Shown piece by piece: positions 27,146 through 34,199 of a stretch of 64,000 bases of DNA. A program made the translations under genes and the position numbers. Numbering within the stretch: position 1 is the first letter of the stretch; the number at the start of each line of letters is the position of its first letter. The stretch covers positions 48,035 to 112,034 of the forward strand of contig JADJFV010000010.1 in assembly GCA_016708435.1 (NCBI GenBank). The letters are read 5' to 3'. This DNA comes from Leptospiraceae bacterium (GTDB taxonomy: Bacteria; Spirochaetota; Leptospiria; Leptospirales; Leptospiraceae). The notes under the pieces are model-generated. The model was not told the DNA's origin. It did no database searches and saw only the letters and a list, made by a program, of their open reading frames with translations.

Positions 27146-27841
27146 TCACCCCATTCTCTTTTTTAATTCAGAATAAACCTTTCGAGAAACAGGAAGGGCA
27201 TTGCCGTTTTTTAATTCTAAAGTATACTTACCGCCTCCGTTTGATTTTAGAAACTTTGCTTCGCGCAAATTTACCAAGTAGGATTTGTGAATTCTAAAAA
27301 AATGAGAGGGTAGTATTTTAGATAGAGAATCTAACGTTTTACGATGAGTATCCGTTGCTAGATTTTTTCGATGTATTATCGTATTATTATCCTGACCTTG
27401 AATGTAAGATATATCTTTTAAAGATATAATTTCAGTTTTATCTTCTTTTCTTACACTGAGAAACTTTGTATAACGGGAGTTAGCCGCTGCATTCTTCCAT
27501 TTTTGCAATGCTTTTTCGAGGCGTTCTTTCTTTATCGGTTTAGGAACAAAATCTAAAACACCAAACTCAAATGCCTGTAATGCTTTTTCTGTCATGCCGG
27601 AAACTATAATTGTATGAAAGGACTGCGAAATAATATTTCGAAGTAAGTCAAATCCTTCTCTTCCATCTAAATTTAGATCTAGAAAAACAAGATCAACCGA
27701 GTGCTCTTCTAAAAAGCACTCAGATCCAATTAGACTACTCTCTAATTTTAAAGAGGTAATTTCTTTTCCATAAATTTCTCGGAGTAATTTCTCTAAGCCT
27801 CTTGCGGCTACCGTCTCATCCTCAACAATTAAGATTCTCAT
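27146..27841 (-). CDS. LytTR-family response regulator
   Basis: A 231 aa two-component regulator. The receiver domain (about 1-120) has the acidic pair ED at 7-8 and the phospho-acceptor D55 in LVFLDLNLDG. The DNA-binding LytTR domain (about 135-231) has the typical ISYIQGQDNNTIIH, FFRIHKSYLVNL and LPVSRK motifs. Its ATG overlaps the stop of the outer-membrane protein gene (TAATG at 27841), so the two are translationally coupled. The cognate kinase is probably the LytS-like protein just upstream. Candidate operators are described at 28809-28840 and 32866-32897. Confidence 0.92.
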   Translation of the reverse strand: MRILIVEDETVAARGLEKLLREIYGKEITSLKLESSLIGSECFLEEHSVDLVFLDLNLDGREGFDLLRNIISQSFHTIIVSGMTEKALQAFEFGVLDFVPKPIKKERLEKALQKWKNAAANSRYTKFLSVRKEDKTEIISLKDISYIQGQDNNTIIHRKNLATDTHRKTLDSLSKILPSHFFRIHKSYLVNLREAKFLKSNGGGKYTLELKNGNALPVSRKVYSELKKRMG

Positions 27842-28746
27842 TATTCTTCTAACCTGGATTGTATGTTGGAGAAATTTAGAAAAAATCCAATCATTGCTTG
27901 ATACGAATTCAAAGATCTAGTTGAAAACTGATCCGCTTTGAGATACTCACTGTAATACGCCACTTCTGTTTTAAGTCCTGTGTATCTTCCAAAGTAAATG
28001 TTAAGTCCACCGGCTAATCCGAGTATACCCCCAATTCCATTGTTCACTTGATTTGTATATGCATACCTATCTGGATAAACACCCGAATGCGCTTCTCCGG
28101 TAAATCCAACTACACCCCCACGAAAGGCAACATAGGGATCAAAGAAGGTTTTAGGTAAAGGATGAAAAGTTGCAAGAAAGGTCATAGAGTTTCCTTTGTA
28201 AATAGTTCTCTTTCTAGGCGCCAAGTCAACATATTCTTTGTAATACGAAGCCGGTCTGGGAATTACATCTTGCCTAACTGCTTCAAGCGAATTTTGCATA
28301 ATGGTAAATCCGAGTCCAATTTTATCTTTCCATCCATATTCAAAATCAAACTGTCTTGCAATTCCGGGATTGTAACTTGGTTGAAAATAGAAACCCCGAT
28401 AACCTGGATCTATATCCTGATTGACTTGACCGCTGATAATTTTATTTTGAATCGTTTGATCATATACTTTCTCGTGCGAAATATAACTTCCGCTCGGAGC
28501 GAGTGTTGTTCCACCCATGAAGCTAACAAGAAATGCCCCCTCATAAAAACCGGGTGGATTTTTTAGCTTAGAATAATACTTTTGAATTAACTTCTGCTCT
28601 TCTTCTTTTCTTTTTAAATCCGCTGTATCTTTTTCGGAAATAGTTTCCTTTTTTTCTGTCGGCGTATTCTTTGCAGTTTTTGCCTGCGCTAAAACTTGAT
28701 TAGCCGTAATAGTTATAATAAATAGAATGAATAATCTTACTTTCAT
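27841..28746 (-). CDS. outer-membrane beta-barrel protein
   Basis: The 301 aa start with a signal peptide (MKVRLFILFIITITANQVLAQA), then a charged, partly coiled segment (about 25-60). Alternating strands typical of a small barrel follow: FYEGAFLVSFMGGTTL, FDFEYGWKDKIGLGFTIMQN, DPYVAFRGGVVGFTG and TGLKTEVAYYSEYL, ending in a strand with IGFFLNF. No known enzyme motif is seen. It is expressed from a promoter with a LytTR-like operator and is coupled to the regulator gene, so it may be an envelope component controlled by, or feeding back on, this two-component system. Confidence 0.7.
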   Translation of the reverse strand: MKVRLFILFIITITANQVLAQAKTAKNTPTEKKETISEKDTADLKRKEEEQKLIQKYYSKLKNPPGFYEGAFLVSFMGGTTLAPSGSYISHEKVYDQTIQNKIISGQVNQDIDPGYRGFYFQPSYNPGIARQFDFEYGWKDKIGLGFTIMQNSLEAVRQDVIPRPASYYKEYVDLAPRKRTIYKGNSMTFLATFHPLPKTFFDPYVAFRGGVVGFTGEAHSGVYPDRYAYTNQVNNGIGGILGLAGGLNIYFGRYTGLKTEVAYYSEYLKADQFSTRSLNSYQAMIGFFLNFSNIQSRLEE

Positions 28747-28772
28747 TTTGATTCCTCACTTGAATGAATCAA

Positions 28773-28801
28773 AGTATAGTGAAAGTAAGATTAGATTACA
28801 A
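28773..28801 (-). promoter_or_regulatory. promoter of the outer-membrane protein/LytTR operon
   Basis: On the minus strand TTGTAA (28801-28796), a 17-nt spacer and TATACT (28778-28773) form a sigma70-like promoter, 27 nt from the ATG. The nearer half of the direct repeat ends 30 nt upstream of the -10, the same spacing as at 32830-32866. Confidence 0.5.
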
Positions 28802-28808
28802 ATCTAAT

Positions 28809-28840
28809 GGGGTAAGATGCAATTACCCAGTGGTGAAATG
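28809..28840 (-). promoter_or_regulatory. candidate LytTR operator, site 1
   Basis: On the plus strand GGGGTAAGATG (28809-28819) and GTGGTGAAATG (28830-28840) form a direct repeat with a 21-bp period. It lies 63-94 bp upstream of the outer-membrane protein start and just after the kinase stop. An equivalent pair, also with a 21-bp period, is at 32866-32897. LytTR proteins bind direct repeats about two helical turns apart, and the LytTR gene is in this operon. Confidence 0.6.
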
Positions 28841-28842
28841 CA

Positions 28843-29352
28843 TTAAGATAGGATTGTAATACAATTTTCCCAACCACCTTTTACCGGTTTAGAGTAAAAT
28901 TCCCATTTGCCGGGAAATGCTTCTTCTAGTCTTGACCGAATGTATTTAATTCCAGTGCCGGATGTTTCTTTAGAGGACTCAAAAGGCAATCCATCATTAA
29001 ACAGAATAAACCTTGTCTTCTTTCCATCCTGTTTTTTAGTAAGAACGAATTCTCCAGACTTCCTTCCTGGATAACCGTGAGTAACCCCGTTTTCGACAAG
29101 TGTATGCAATGCAACGGGAGGAATTAATTCCTTACCTACAATTCCTTCTGTTCGAAGAGAAAACTTAACATCTTTTCTAAGACTCATAATTTCTAAATAT
29201 CGTTTACAAATCTGAATCTCCTCTGAGATAGAAATTGTTTTTTTATTGGAAAGCTTTAAAATATATTGAAGCTCATCGGAAAGTGCAGATAGAAGTTTCT
29301 TCGCGTTAGCCGGATCTTCATCGAGCCAAATAATGGTAGCATTAATCGAATT
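28843..29352 (-). pseudogene. LytS-like kinase, C-terminal part after an in-frame amber codon
   Basis: Read on from the TAG at 29355-29353, the same frame continues NSINATIIWLDEDPANAKKL, LQYILKLSNKKTISISEEI and ICKRYLEIM, then the ATPase domain with LVENGVTHGYPG (N box) and GTGIKYIRSRLEEAFPGKWEF (G box). This is exactly the dimerisation and HATPase part of a His_kinase-type sensor. An ATG within it (29187) could give a fragment of 114 aa lacking the histidine. Confidence 0.75.
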
Positions 29353-30651
29353 CTAAAGAAAATGCGGGTGAATGCTATTTTTTAGAAGCTCTACTTCCAT
29401 TCTAGCAGAAACTAGTTTTGCATCTTGTGATTCCTGTCTGTAATGAGTAGCTCTTTGTTCTGCCTTTGTTTTTTCGCGGTTAATCAGTGTAATCTTATAG
29501 GCAAGTCCAAGAGACAATAGACACATTTCTACAGCAGAGCCAACTTGCAATCCATACTCTGTAAAAATATTCGTAGGAAAAATCCCAAGTCCTTTCATGG
29601 CATAAATTCCAACTCCAAATAAAAGCGAAACCCAGGCGATAATAAAATACCTTGCCGGCTTATAGCCCTTATCCCAACAAACAATTCCTACTACAAAAAT
29701 AGAAACTGCAAATACAATCACAAGACTTGCCAGTAGATAGATATTCACAAAATAGGAAAACAGAAAAGAGGATAACATAAGTAGTCCCATACAGCCCATC
29801 AATACTTTTTGTATTTTATCTAGAAAGGGAACATTCTTTTTAGAATTCAAAAAACTTCTAGTAAACTGAATCCCCGAAAGAAGAGCAAACCCACCTAGAA
29901 ACGGCAAACTAATATTAGCCCAATAGGGAGAATTAGGCCAGAGGTATTGAAATGCTAATCCATTTAAAATAGACTGACAAGCACCGTAGTTGATTACATA
30001 CACTAGATAATACAAATATCCAATGTCTCGAAGCATAAAAAGCAAAATCAAATTGTAAATAACAAGAACCAGTAAAATTCCATAGTAAACACCAAAGGCA
30101 AACTCTTCTCTTTCTCTATGTTGGAGAAATTTTTTCGGGGAATAAACCGTTAGCGGAAATTGAAGTGTGCCTTCACTTTGTATTTTAATATAGTATTGGT
30201 ATTTTTTATTTTTTTCAAGAGACAAAGGAAAAACAAAACTTCGATCGTTAAATCGTCTATCCCCAAAAGGATAACTATCTCCTGTCTTTATAATCTTCCA
30301 TTTGCCTGTAACCGCATCTCTCTCATAGAACTCAATTTTATCAAGAAGTGGATACGAAAGATATAGATTCCAATCTTTCTTAGAAGTTTGATTTTCCAAA
30401 GTAAAGCGTAACCAGAAAATATCGCGGGTAAATCCAAAGTTGGGGATCGCTTGCTTGCTTTCTTGGAAACGATTAGACGATTTTATATCCTCAAAACTTT
30501 TTGAAATTGTATCTCTGTCTATTTCTAACGCAAGTCCTAGTTGATATTCTTCCGTCTTATCATCTAACACAGTAATTGTTCTAGGATTTATTTTCACAGC
30601 AAAGAGAGGAAAGCAAAGAATTAAGAGAATGAATAAGAAAAATTTTTTCAT
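29353..30651 (-). CDS. 7TMR-DISM sensor kinase (LytS-like), truncated by an in-frame TAG
   Basis: The 432 codons give a signal peptide (about 1-18), a 7TMR-DISM extracellular domain (about 35-170), seven membrane helices (about 185-385) and a short helical linker. The frame ends at NSIHPHFL, i.e. inside the phospho-acceptor motif PHFL(F/L/M)N of the His_kinase family, with H430 as the conserved histidine. The next codon is TAG, followed in the same frame by NSIN. One substitution (for example TTG to TAG) explains the break; without it the kinase would be about 600 aa. It probably signals to the LytTR regulator at 27146-27841. Confidence 0.85.
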   Translation of the reverse strand: MKKFFLFILLILCFPLFAVKINPRTITVLDDKTEEYQLGLALEIDRDTISKSFEDIKSSNRFQESKQAIPNFGFTRDIFWLRFTLENQTSKKDWNLYLSYPLLDKIEFYERDAVTGKWKIIKTGDSYPFGDRRFNDRSFVFPLSLEKNKKYQYYIKIQSEGTLQFPLTVYSPKKFLQHREREEFAFGVYYGILLVLVIYNLILLFMLRDIGYLYYLVYVINYGACQSILNGLAFQYLWPNSPYWANISLPFLGGFALLSGIQFTRSFLNSKKNVPFLDKIQKVLMGCMGLLMLSSFLFSYFVNIYLLASLVIVFAVSIFVVGIVCWDKGYKPARYFIIAWVSLLFGVGIYAMKGLGIFPTNIFTEYGLQVGSAVEMCLLSLGLAYKITLINREKTKAEQRATHYRQESQDAKLVSARMEVELLKNSIHPHFL

Positions 30652-30830
30652 GCCTATTTGATTTGTCGGAAAATTTTACGCAAACGTATAAGCAAAGTTT
30701 ATCACATATACCATATGCTAGTATTTGTGTATCGGAAGTAAAGCCTTTGATTAATCTGCCTATTTTCCATCCTTAAAATTTAGCTTGTCTTAATAGGAAT
30801 TTGCATTAAAACAAGTCTTAGAGTAAGGTC

Positions 30831-31409
30831 ATGAAAAAAACATTCGAATACGATACCTACCTTTACGTAGACGTGGATACATCTAAAAAAATGTTGAATT
30901 GGTATTGCTACAGACGTGGCGATGAATGGGGATACAATCAAAAGCTAAGTGAGTTCATTGCTTCGGGTCCGTTTGTAAGTCGAAATGAAATATCGAGAGA
31001 TTTACTAAAAGAAATCATTGCATTTCTAAAATTAAATCCAAAAGAATTAAAATGGGTTGATTTTGAAAAAACAATTACTCTCTCTGTCAATGGGAAAACA
31101 ATTAATCTCTATGATGACCCTCATTTAAAATCTCACGCAGAAGGTTCTATCTATGATATTGTGCAAGAGGTTGGACTTGGAAAAGAAAAATACTTTGAAA
31201 CCTACAAGCTAAAGGAAGGAATTCTTGCGAAGGACTTTATTTACGACAAATTGGTATTTGCCCATGATAAAGAGATATCTTTTTATAAATCCGAAAAAAT
31301 TAAATTTGGGACGCTTTCTACGCCTGCTAAAATTGCAAATCATAAATTCGAAAAAGGAAGTTTCATCTGGTTTAAAGAGAATGGTGACATTGATTTTTCT
31401 CGAGAATAA
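30831..31409 (+). CDS. protein of unknown function
   Basis: I do not recognise this 192 aa protein. It has no signal peptide or membrane segment, is rich in Lys, Glu and aromatic residues, and starts MKKTFEYDTYLYVDVDTSKK. The C-terminal third contains short beta-like repeats (KDFIYDKLVFAHDKEISFY). It is transcribed away from the kinase gene and ends in a two-stem terminator shared with the convergent gene at 31473-32096. Confidence 0.65.
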   Translation: MKKTFEYDTYLYVDVDTSKKMLNWYCYRRGDEWGYNQKLSEFIASGPFVSRNEISRDLLKEIIAFLKLNPKELKWVDFEKTITLSVNGKTINLYDDPHLKSHAEGSIYDIVQEVGLGKEKYFETYKLKEGILAKDFIYDKLVFAHDKEISFYKSEKIKFGTLSTPAKIANHKFEKGSFIWFKENGDIDFSRE

Positions 31410-31416
31410 TTTTTTA

Positions 31417-31476
31417 TTAACTCAACTGAACTCAATCATTTCTTTTGTGAAGAAATGATAATGTATGCTGAGTTAA
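31417..31476. terminator. two-stem bidirectional terminator
   Basis: The outer arms TTAACTCA (31417-31424) and TGAGTTAA (31469-31476) enclose an inner hairpin CATTTCTT/AAGAAATG. A T-run (31410-31415) lies on the side serving the minus-strand gene. It lies between two convergent genes; the minus-strand stop codon is inside the outer arm. Confidence 0.6.
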
Positions 31477-32096
31477 TAAGAGACTTTAAATCCGTAGCTT
31501 ATAAAATTAGAACCGCAAGCAGGATCGGGAGGACAATAAAAACCAAAGATGCCTGACCTATGGTGGATACGCATGAATATCCGCGGATTGCTCGGATCAT
31601 TCCAAATTCTATAATCTAATTCTACCATTAAATAATTTAAGATATTTCGTGATTCTATTCCCTGTCGCTCTAACAAACCATTTTTCAAATTAAAGCCTTT
31701 CTTTTGATTTTCTAATATTGGGTTTTGGGATGTAATCGATAGACCTTCCCCAAATGCAAAGCTCATTGGTAAACCAAATAAATTGGAAATACGCGCAATC
31801 ATCAGACCATCTGCCTCCCAGTGATTCATGATTCCAAAATGCTTGCCGACTAACGCTTCGGATTCGAAATCTAAAAATCGAATCTTATATCCAAGAGGAT
31901 AATTGATTCCAATCACTCCAATAGTAGAATCTTTATAATCTGTCTTTTGACGCAATAGAATCGGAAGTAAATCAGTAGAAGTATATTTGCCTCCATAGAC
32001 AAGTAAATTGATTTTCTTTTTATCTCGCTTTGTCTCTGCGAAAGTGGGAATGGTTAAGATGATAAGAATCAATATACATAGCTTTTTAATTTTCAT
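31473..32096 (-). CDS. predicted outer-membrane protein, possibly PagL-like
   Basis: The 207 aa have a signal peptide (MKIKKLCILILIILTIPTFA) and strands compatible with a small barrel. The C-terminal half contains FMRIHHRSGIFGF and ends in an aromatic strand FISYGFKVSY. A His-x-Ser-Gly pattern near the end of an eight-stranded barrel recalls the lipid A deacylase PagL, but the match is too short to be sure. The gene overlaps the end of the upstream gene (32086) by 11 nt, so they form an operon whose promoter has a LytTR-like operator. Confidence 0.55.
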   Translation of the reverse strand: MKIKKLCILILIILTIPTFAETKRDKKKINLLVYGGKYTSTDLLPILLRQKTDYKDSTIGVIGINYPLGYKIRFLDFESEALVGKHFGIMNHWEADGLMIARISNLFGLPMSFAFGEGLSITSQNPILENQKKGFNLKNGLLERQGIESRNILNYLMVELDYRIWNDPSNPRIFMRIHHRSGIFGFYCPPDPACGSNFISYGFKVSY

Positions 32097-32808
32097 TTTG
32101 AATCTCCTCGAAGATTGCCGCTACAATTTCTTTTTCCACTTTTAAGAAACTGTCTTTTAAATGAGCTTCATACTCTTCACAATAGTCCTCTCTTGTTGCT
32201 TCAAGGATTTTTCTTAAATCAGAAACCGGCTTCTTTAAACAATAATTCTTAAGATGTATTGGATTTCGATAGGTATTTAAAAGCGTTCCAAAATTCGTTG
32301 CCGCAAACCCAGCGTAAAATGGCAATATACCCCATCTTTCAATTCTACTGAAAGAATCAATTTCCTTTGTGGTTAATATCTCTTTGTCGCTACTCGAAGT
32401 TTGTATTCTAAATCGAAACTCCGCTGAATTAGAAAGGAACACTCCAAGAGTTAGAGTTACTAGCGATTTACCTGCATTCACGAAATAATCAGAAGAATTA
32501 TTCGAAATCTCTACATCTACTTGTATTGTTTTTTGATTCGTAATAAGCTCAGCATTAAAATCTGTCTTGTTTGCACAATTTCCGATTTGATGCTTTGCAA
32601 TCGAATCACAAAGTATTTCTCTGAGAATTCGATCTTCTGAGAGTATTTTAATCATTTGCTTTTGATTTCTTAAAACAGGGAAATCTTTAGACTGCGACAA
32701 CTTGCCATTATCCTGTTCTCTTGCCGATCCATTGTAAGCACAAAAGGAAAATGCTAAAATAAAAAAGACCAATCTTATAGGTTTACTATTATTCCATATT
32801 TGATTCAC
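32086..32808 (-). CDS. exported protein of unknown function
   Basis: The 240 aa start at GTG (32808), with AGGAG 8 nt upstream. The N-terminus (about 11-30: IRLVFFILAFSFCAYNGSA) is a signal peptide, perhaps a lipoprotein signal with Cys23. The mature part has four further cysteines and a hydrophobic stretch (about 110-125: GKSLVTLTLGVFLSN), which suggests a periplasmic or membrane-attached protein. No family is recognised. It is co-transcribed with the putative outer-membrane protein downstream and shares an operator design with the LytTR operon. Confidence 0.6.
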   Translation of the reverse strand: MNQIWNNSKPIRLVFFILAFSFCAYNGSAREQDNGKLSQSKDFPVLRNQKQMIKILSEDRILREILCDSIAKHQIGNCANKTDFNAELITNQKTIQVDVEISNNSSDYFVNAGKSLVTLTLGVFLSNSAEFRFRIQTSSSDKEILTTKEIDSFSRIERWGILPFYAGFAATNFGTLLNTYRNPIHLKNYCLKKPVSDLRKILEATREDYCEEYEAHLKDSFLKVEKEIVAAIFEEIQNEN

Positions 32809-32829
32809 AGCTATTTCTCCTAATTAAAG

Positions 32830-32858
32830 ATATTAGGATGATCTGTGTCAGAAATCAA
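32830..32858 (-). promoter_or_regulatory. promoter of the 32808-31473 operon
   Basis: TTGATT (32858-32853), a 17-nt spacer and TAATAT (32835-32830) on the minus strand form a sigma70-like promoter, 22 nt before the GTG start. Its geometry relative to the upstream direct repeat is the same as at 28773-28840. Confidence 0.5.
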
Positions 32859-32865
32859 ATTTTAT

Positions 32866-32897
32866 GGGGTGAAGTGCTAAGAATCCGTGGTCAAATG
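32866..32897 (-). promoter_or_regulatory. candidate LytTR operator, site 2
   Basis: On the plus strand GGGGTGAAGTG (32866-32876) and GTGGTCAAATG (32887-32897) repeat with a 21-bp period. Aligned with site 1 the conserved positions are ATGGGGT, TGC, then GTGGT and AAATGCA, all at the same spacing. The pair ends 30 bp upstream of the -10 hexamer. Confidence 0.6.
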
Positions 32898-32966
32898 CAG
32901 TTCTATAATCAATGTCAGATGCTCCAGAAGAGAAATTACATAACCGCCAACTAACTCGAATCTAGA

Positions 32967-33002
32967 AGCCACATAGAAGCCGAATTCGGCTTCTATGTGG
33001 CT
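32967..33002. repeat. perfect 36-nt palindrome, AGCCACATAGAAGCC family
   Basis: The half AGCCACATAGAAGCCGAA is followed immediately by its exact reverse complement (centre 32984/32985, containing GAATTC). A further CTTATGTGGCTTCTACGTCC follows. The imperfect relative is at 10573-10631. The rest of 32809-33140 holds the operator and promoter above and the direct repeat at 33081. Confidence 0.85.
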
Positions 33003-33080
33003 CTTATGTGGCTTCTACGTCCGTTCTACATTGCTTTTAATTTGGAGTTCATCCTAGACTACTGTTCATCCATTTTCACT

Positions 33081-33120
33081 TTAAGCTTTTAATTTGCGAG
33101 ATAGAATTATCGAGAAGTTG
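33081..33120 (+). repeat. 40-bp direct repeat, copy 1
   Basis: The 40-nt sequence TTAAGCTTTTAATTTG... ending TATCGAGAAGTTG matches 36355-36394 with five mismatches. The two copies are in the same orientation and bracket the GIDE-like gene and the sensor kinase. Confidence 0.75.
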
Positions 33121-33140
33121 GGTATTGGTTGCAAGAAAGG

Positions 33141-33851
33141 TTAAGCTTGATTTGAACGCAATTGTAATTTTCGCATATAAGAATAAGTAAAGGTTGAAAT
33201 TGAGATAAATACTAAAACGAAAATTCCAATCAGGGTAAAATGCCATTTTATTTCAGTGCGCTTCTTTAGATTAGCAAGCCAGGCTTCCTTTGTATCTTTG
33301 TAAATTAAAACTTCATTTTTTATCTGGCTAGAATCAAAGTCTTTTTTTATAAGTAAAGAAACCACGTCTCCTTCTTGTAAGGTGAGTTCATAATGACTGT
33401 CTCTTTCTATGGAAACTGGGGAAATATTTTCGAAGTAGTCATGTTTTAAAAATTCTATTTGAGTATAGATTTTATAAAAATCGTTTCTACTTGTTCTGAT
33501 TTCAAACGGTAATCTATCATTAGCCTCATCTACTATCCTCGTCGATGTTTGCGATTTACCTTTTGAGTCGGTGGTTGTGTATTTTTCTACTTTGTAATAC
33601 CAATAAACTAAGCATGGTATTTGTTTGAATGGGGACACTATCTTTTTTTCATTGAGTGGGACAATTGTCCCTTCGATTAATTCATGAGTGGTTGAATTAT
33701 TTTCTATTGTATCATATAGCAATGCATTCTTTTTTCTGACAATCTCTACTTGATAGACTATTGCAAGAATAGATGAACCGACTAGTATAGAAATGATGAA
33801 TACTATTCCAAACGGCTTAGTAAAGACAGGTTTAAAAATATTTTCATCCAT
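33141..33851 (-). CDS. membrane protein with GIDE-like domain
   Basis: The 236 aa have membrane helices at each end (about 13-34 and 205-225). The middle domain resembles the GIDE/MULAN-type domain that is found in mitochondrial E3 ligases and in bacterial membrane proteins. It has HELIEGTIVPLNEKKIVSPF, PCLVYWYYKVEKY, then DSKGKSQTSTRIVDE and LPFEIRTS. The RING finger of the eukaryotic proteins is absent. The function in bacteria is unknown. The domain call is from pattern recognition and should be treated as moderate. Confidence 0.55.
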   Translation of the reverse strand: MDENIFKPVFTKPFGIVFIISILVGSSILAIVYQVEIVRKKNALLYDTIENNSTTHELIEGTIVPLNEKKIVSPFKQIPCLVYWYYKVEKYTTTDSKGKSQTSTRIVDEANDRLPFEIRTSRNDFYKIYTQIEFLKHDYFENISPVSIERDSHYELTLQEGDVVSLLIKKDFDSSQIKNEVLIYKDTKEAWLANLKKRTEIKWHFTLIGIFVLVFISISTFTYSYMRKLQLRSNQA

Positions 33852-33924
33852 TGATATAACATTGGCGGAATAACGAATTTAGACAAGTAAAATGTTAGCC
33901 CGTTTAGTTCATAACCCCCTTTTT

Positions 33925-34150
33925 ATGAAAGAAACTCAGTCCGAGACCATTTACAACTTCTCTGTTAGGGATTTGTTGCTTAACCCAATTTACAGATTAT
34001 TATGGAAACGATCGCTATGAAAATAATATAATCCGTAATTGTCTTTTTCCTCGTTCAATTTGTGAAACTGGCATCATATTAAAATGGTCGCAAATCTATA
34101 TTTGTAGGCTCATTCAGGATAATTTTTATTTTGAACCTAGAGGACATTAA
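33925..34150 (+). pseudogene. possible small exported protein, frameshifted at the start
   Basis: After ATGAAAGAAACTC the +1 frame is open for about 70 codons to TAA 34148-34150. It reads SLLGICCLTQFTDYYGNDRY, then NNIIRNCLFPRSICETG. Removing one A after the ATG would give MKKLSPRPFTTSLLGICCL, which resembles a lipoprotein signal. No database family is recognised, and the open frame could be chance. The spacer 33852-34199 otherwise shows only AT-rich DNA and presumably the promoter of the kinase gene. Confidence 0.25.
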
Positions 34151-34199
34151 AAATTTCTTTTCCTTGCAAATTTTACTTTCAAATTAAGATAAGTATATA

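Noticed and set aside
28926..29114. Separate small gene in the kinase C-terminal region
   Set aside because: It is an out-of-frame shadow of the ATPase domain.
29353..29355. Recoding of TAG (pyrrolysine or suppression) in the kinase
   Set aside because: TAG is used as an ordinary terminal stop in this window (for example at the end of the HD-GYP gene), and the family has Phe, Leu or Met at this position.
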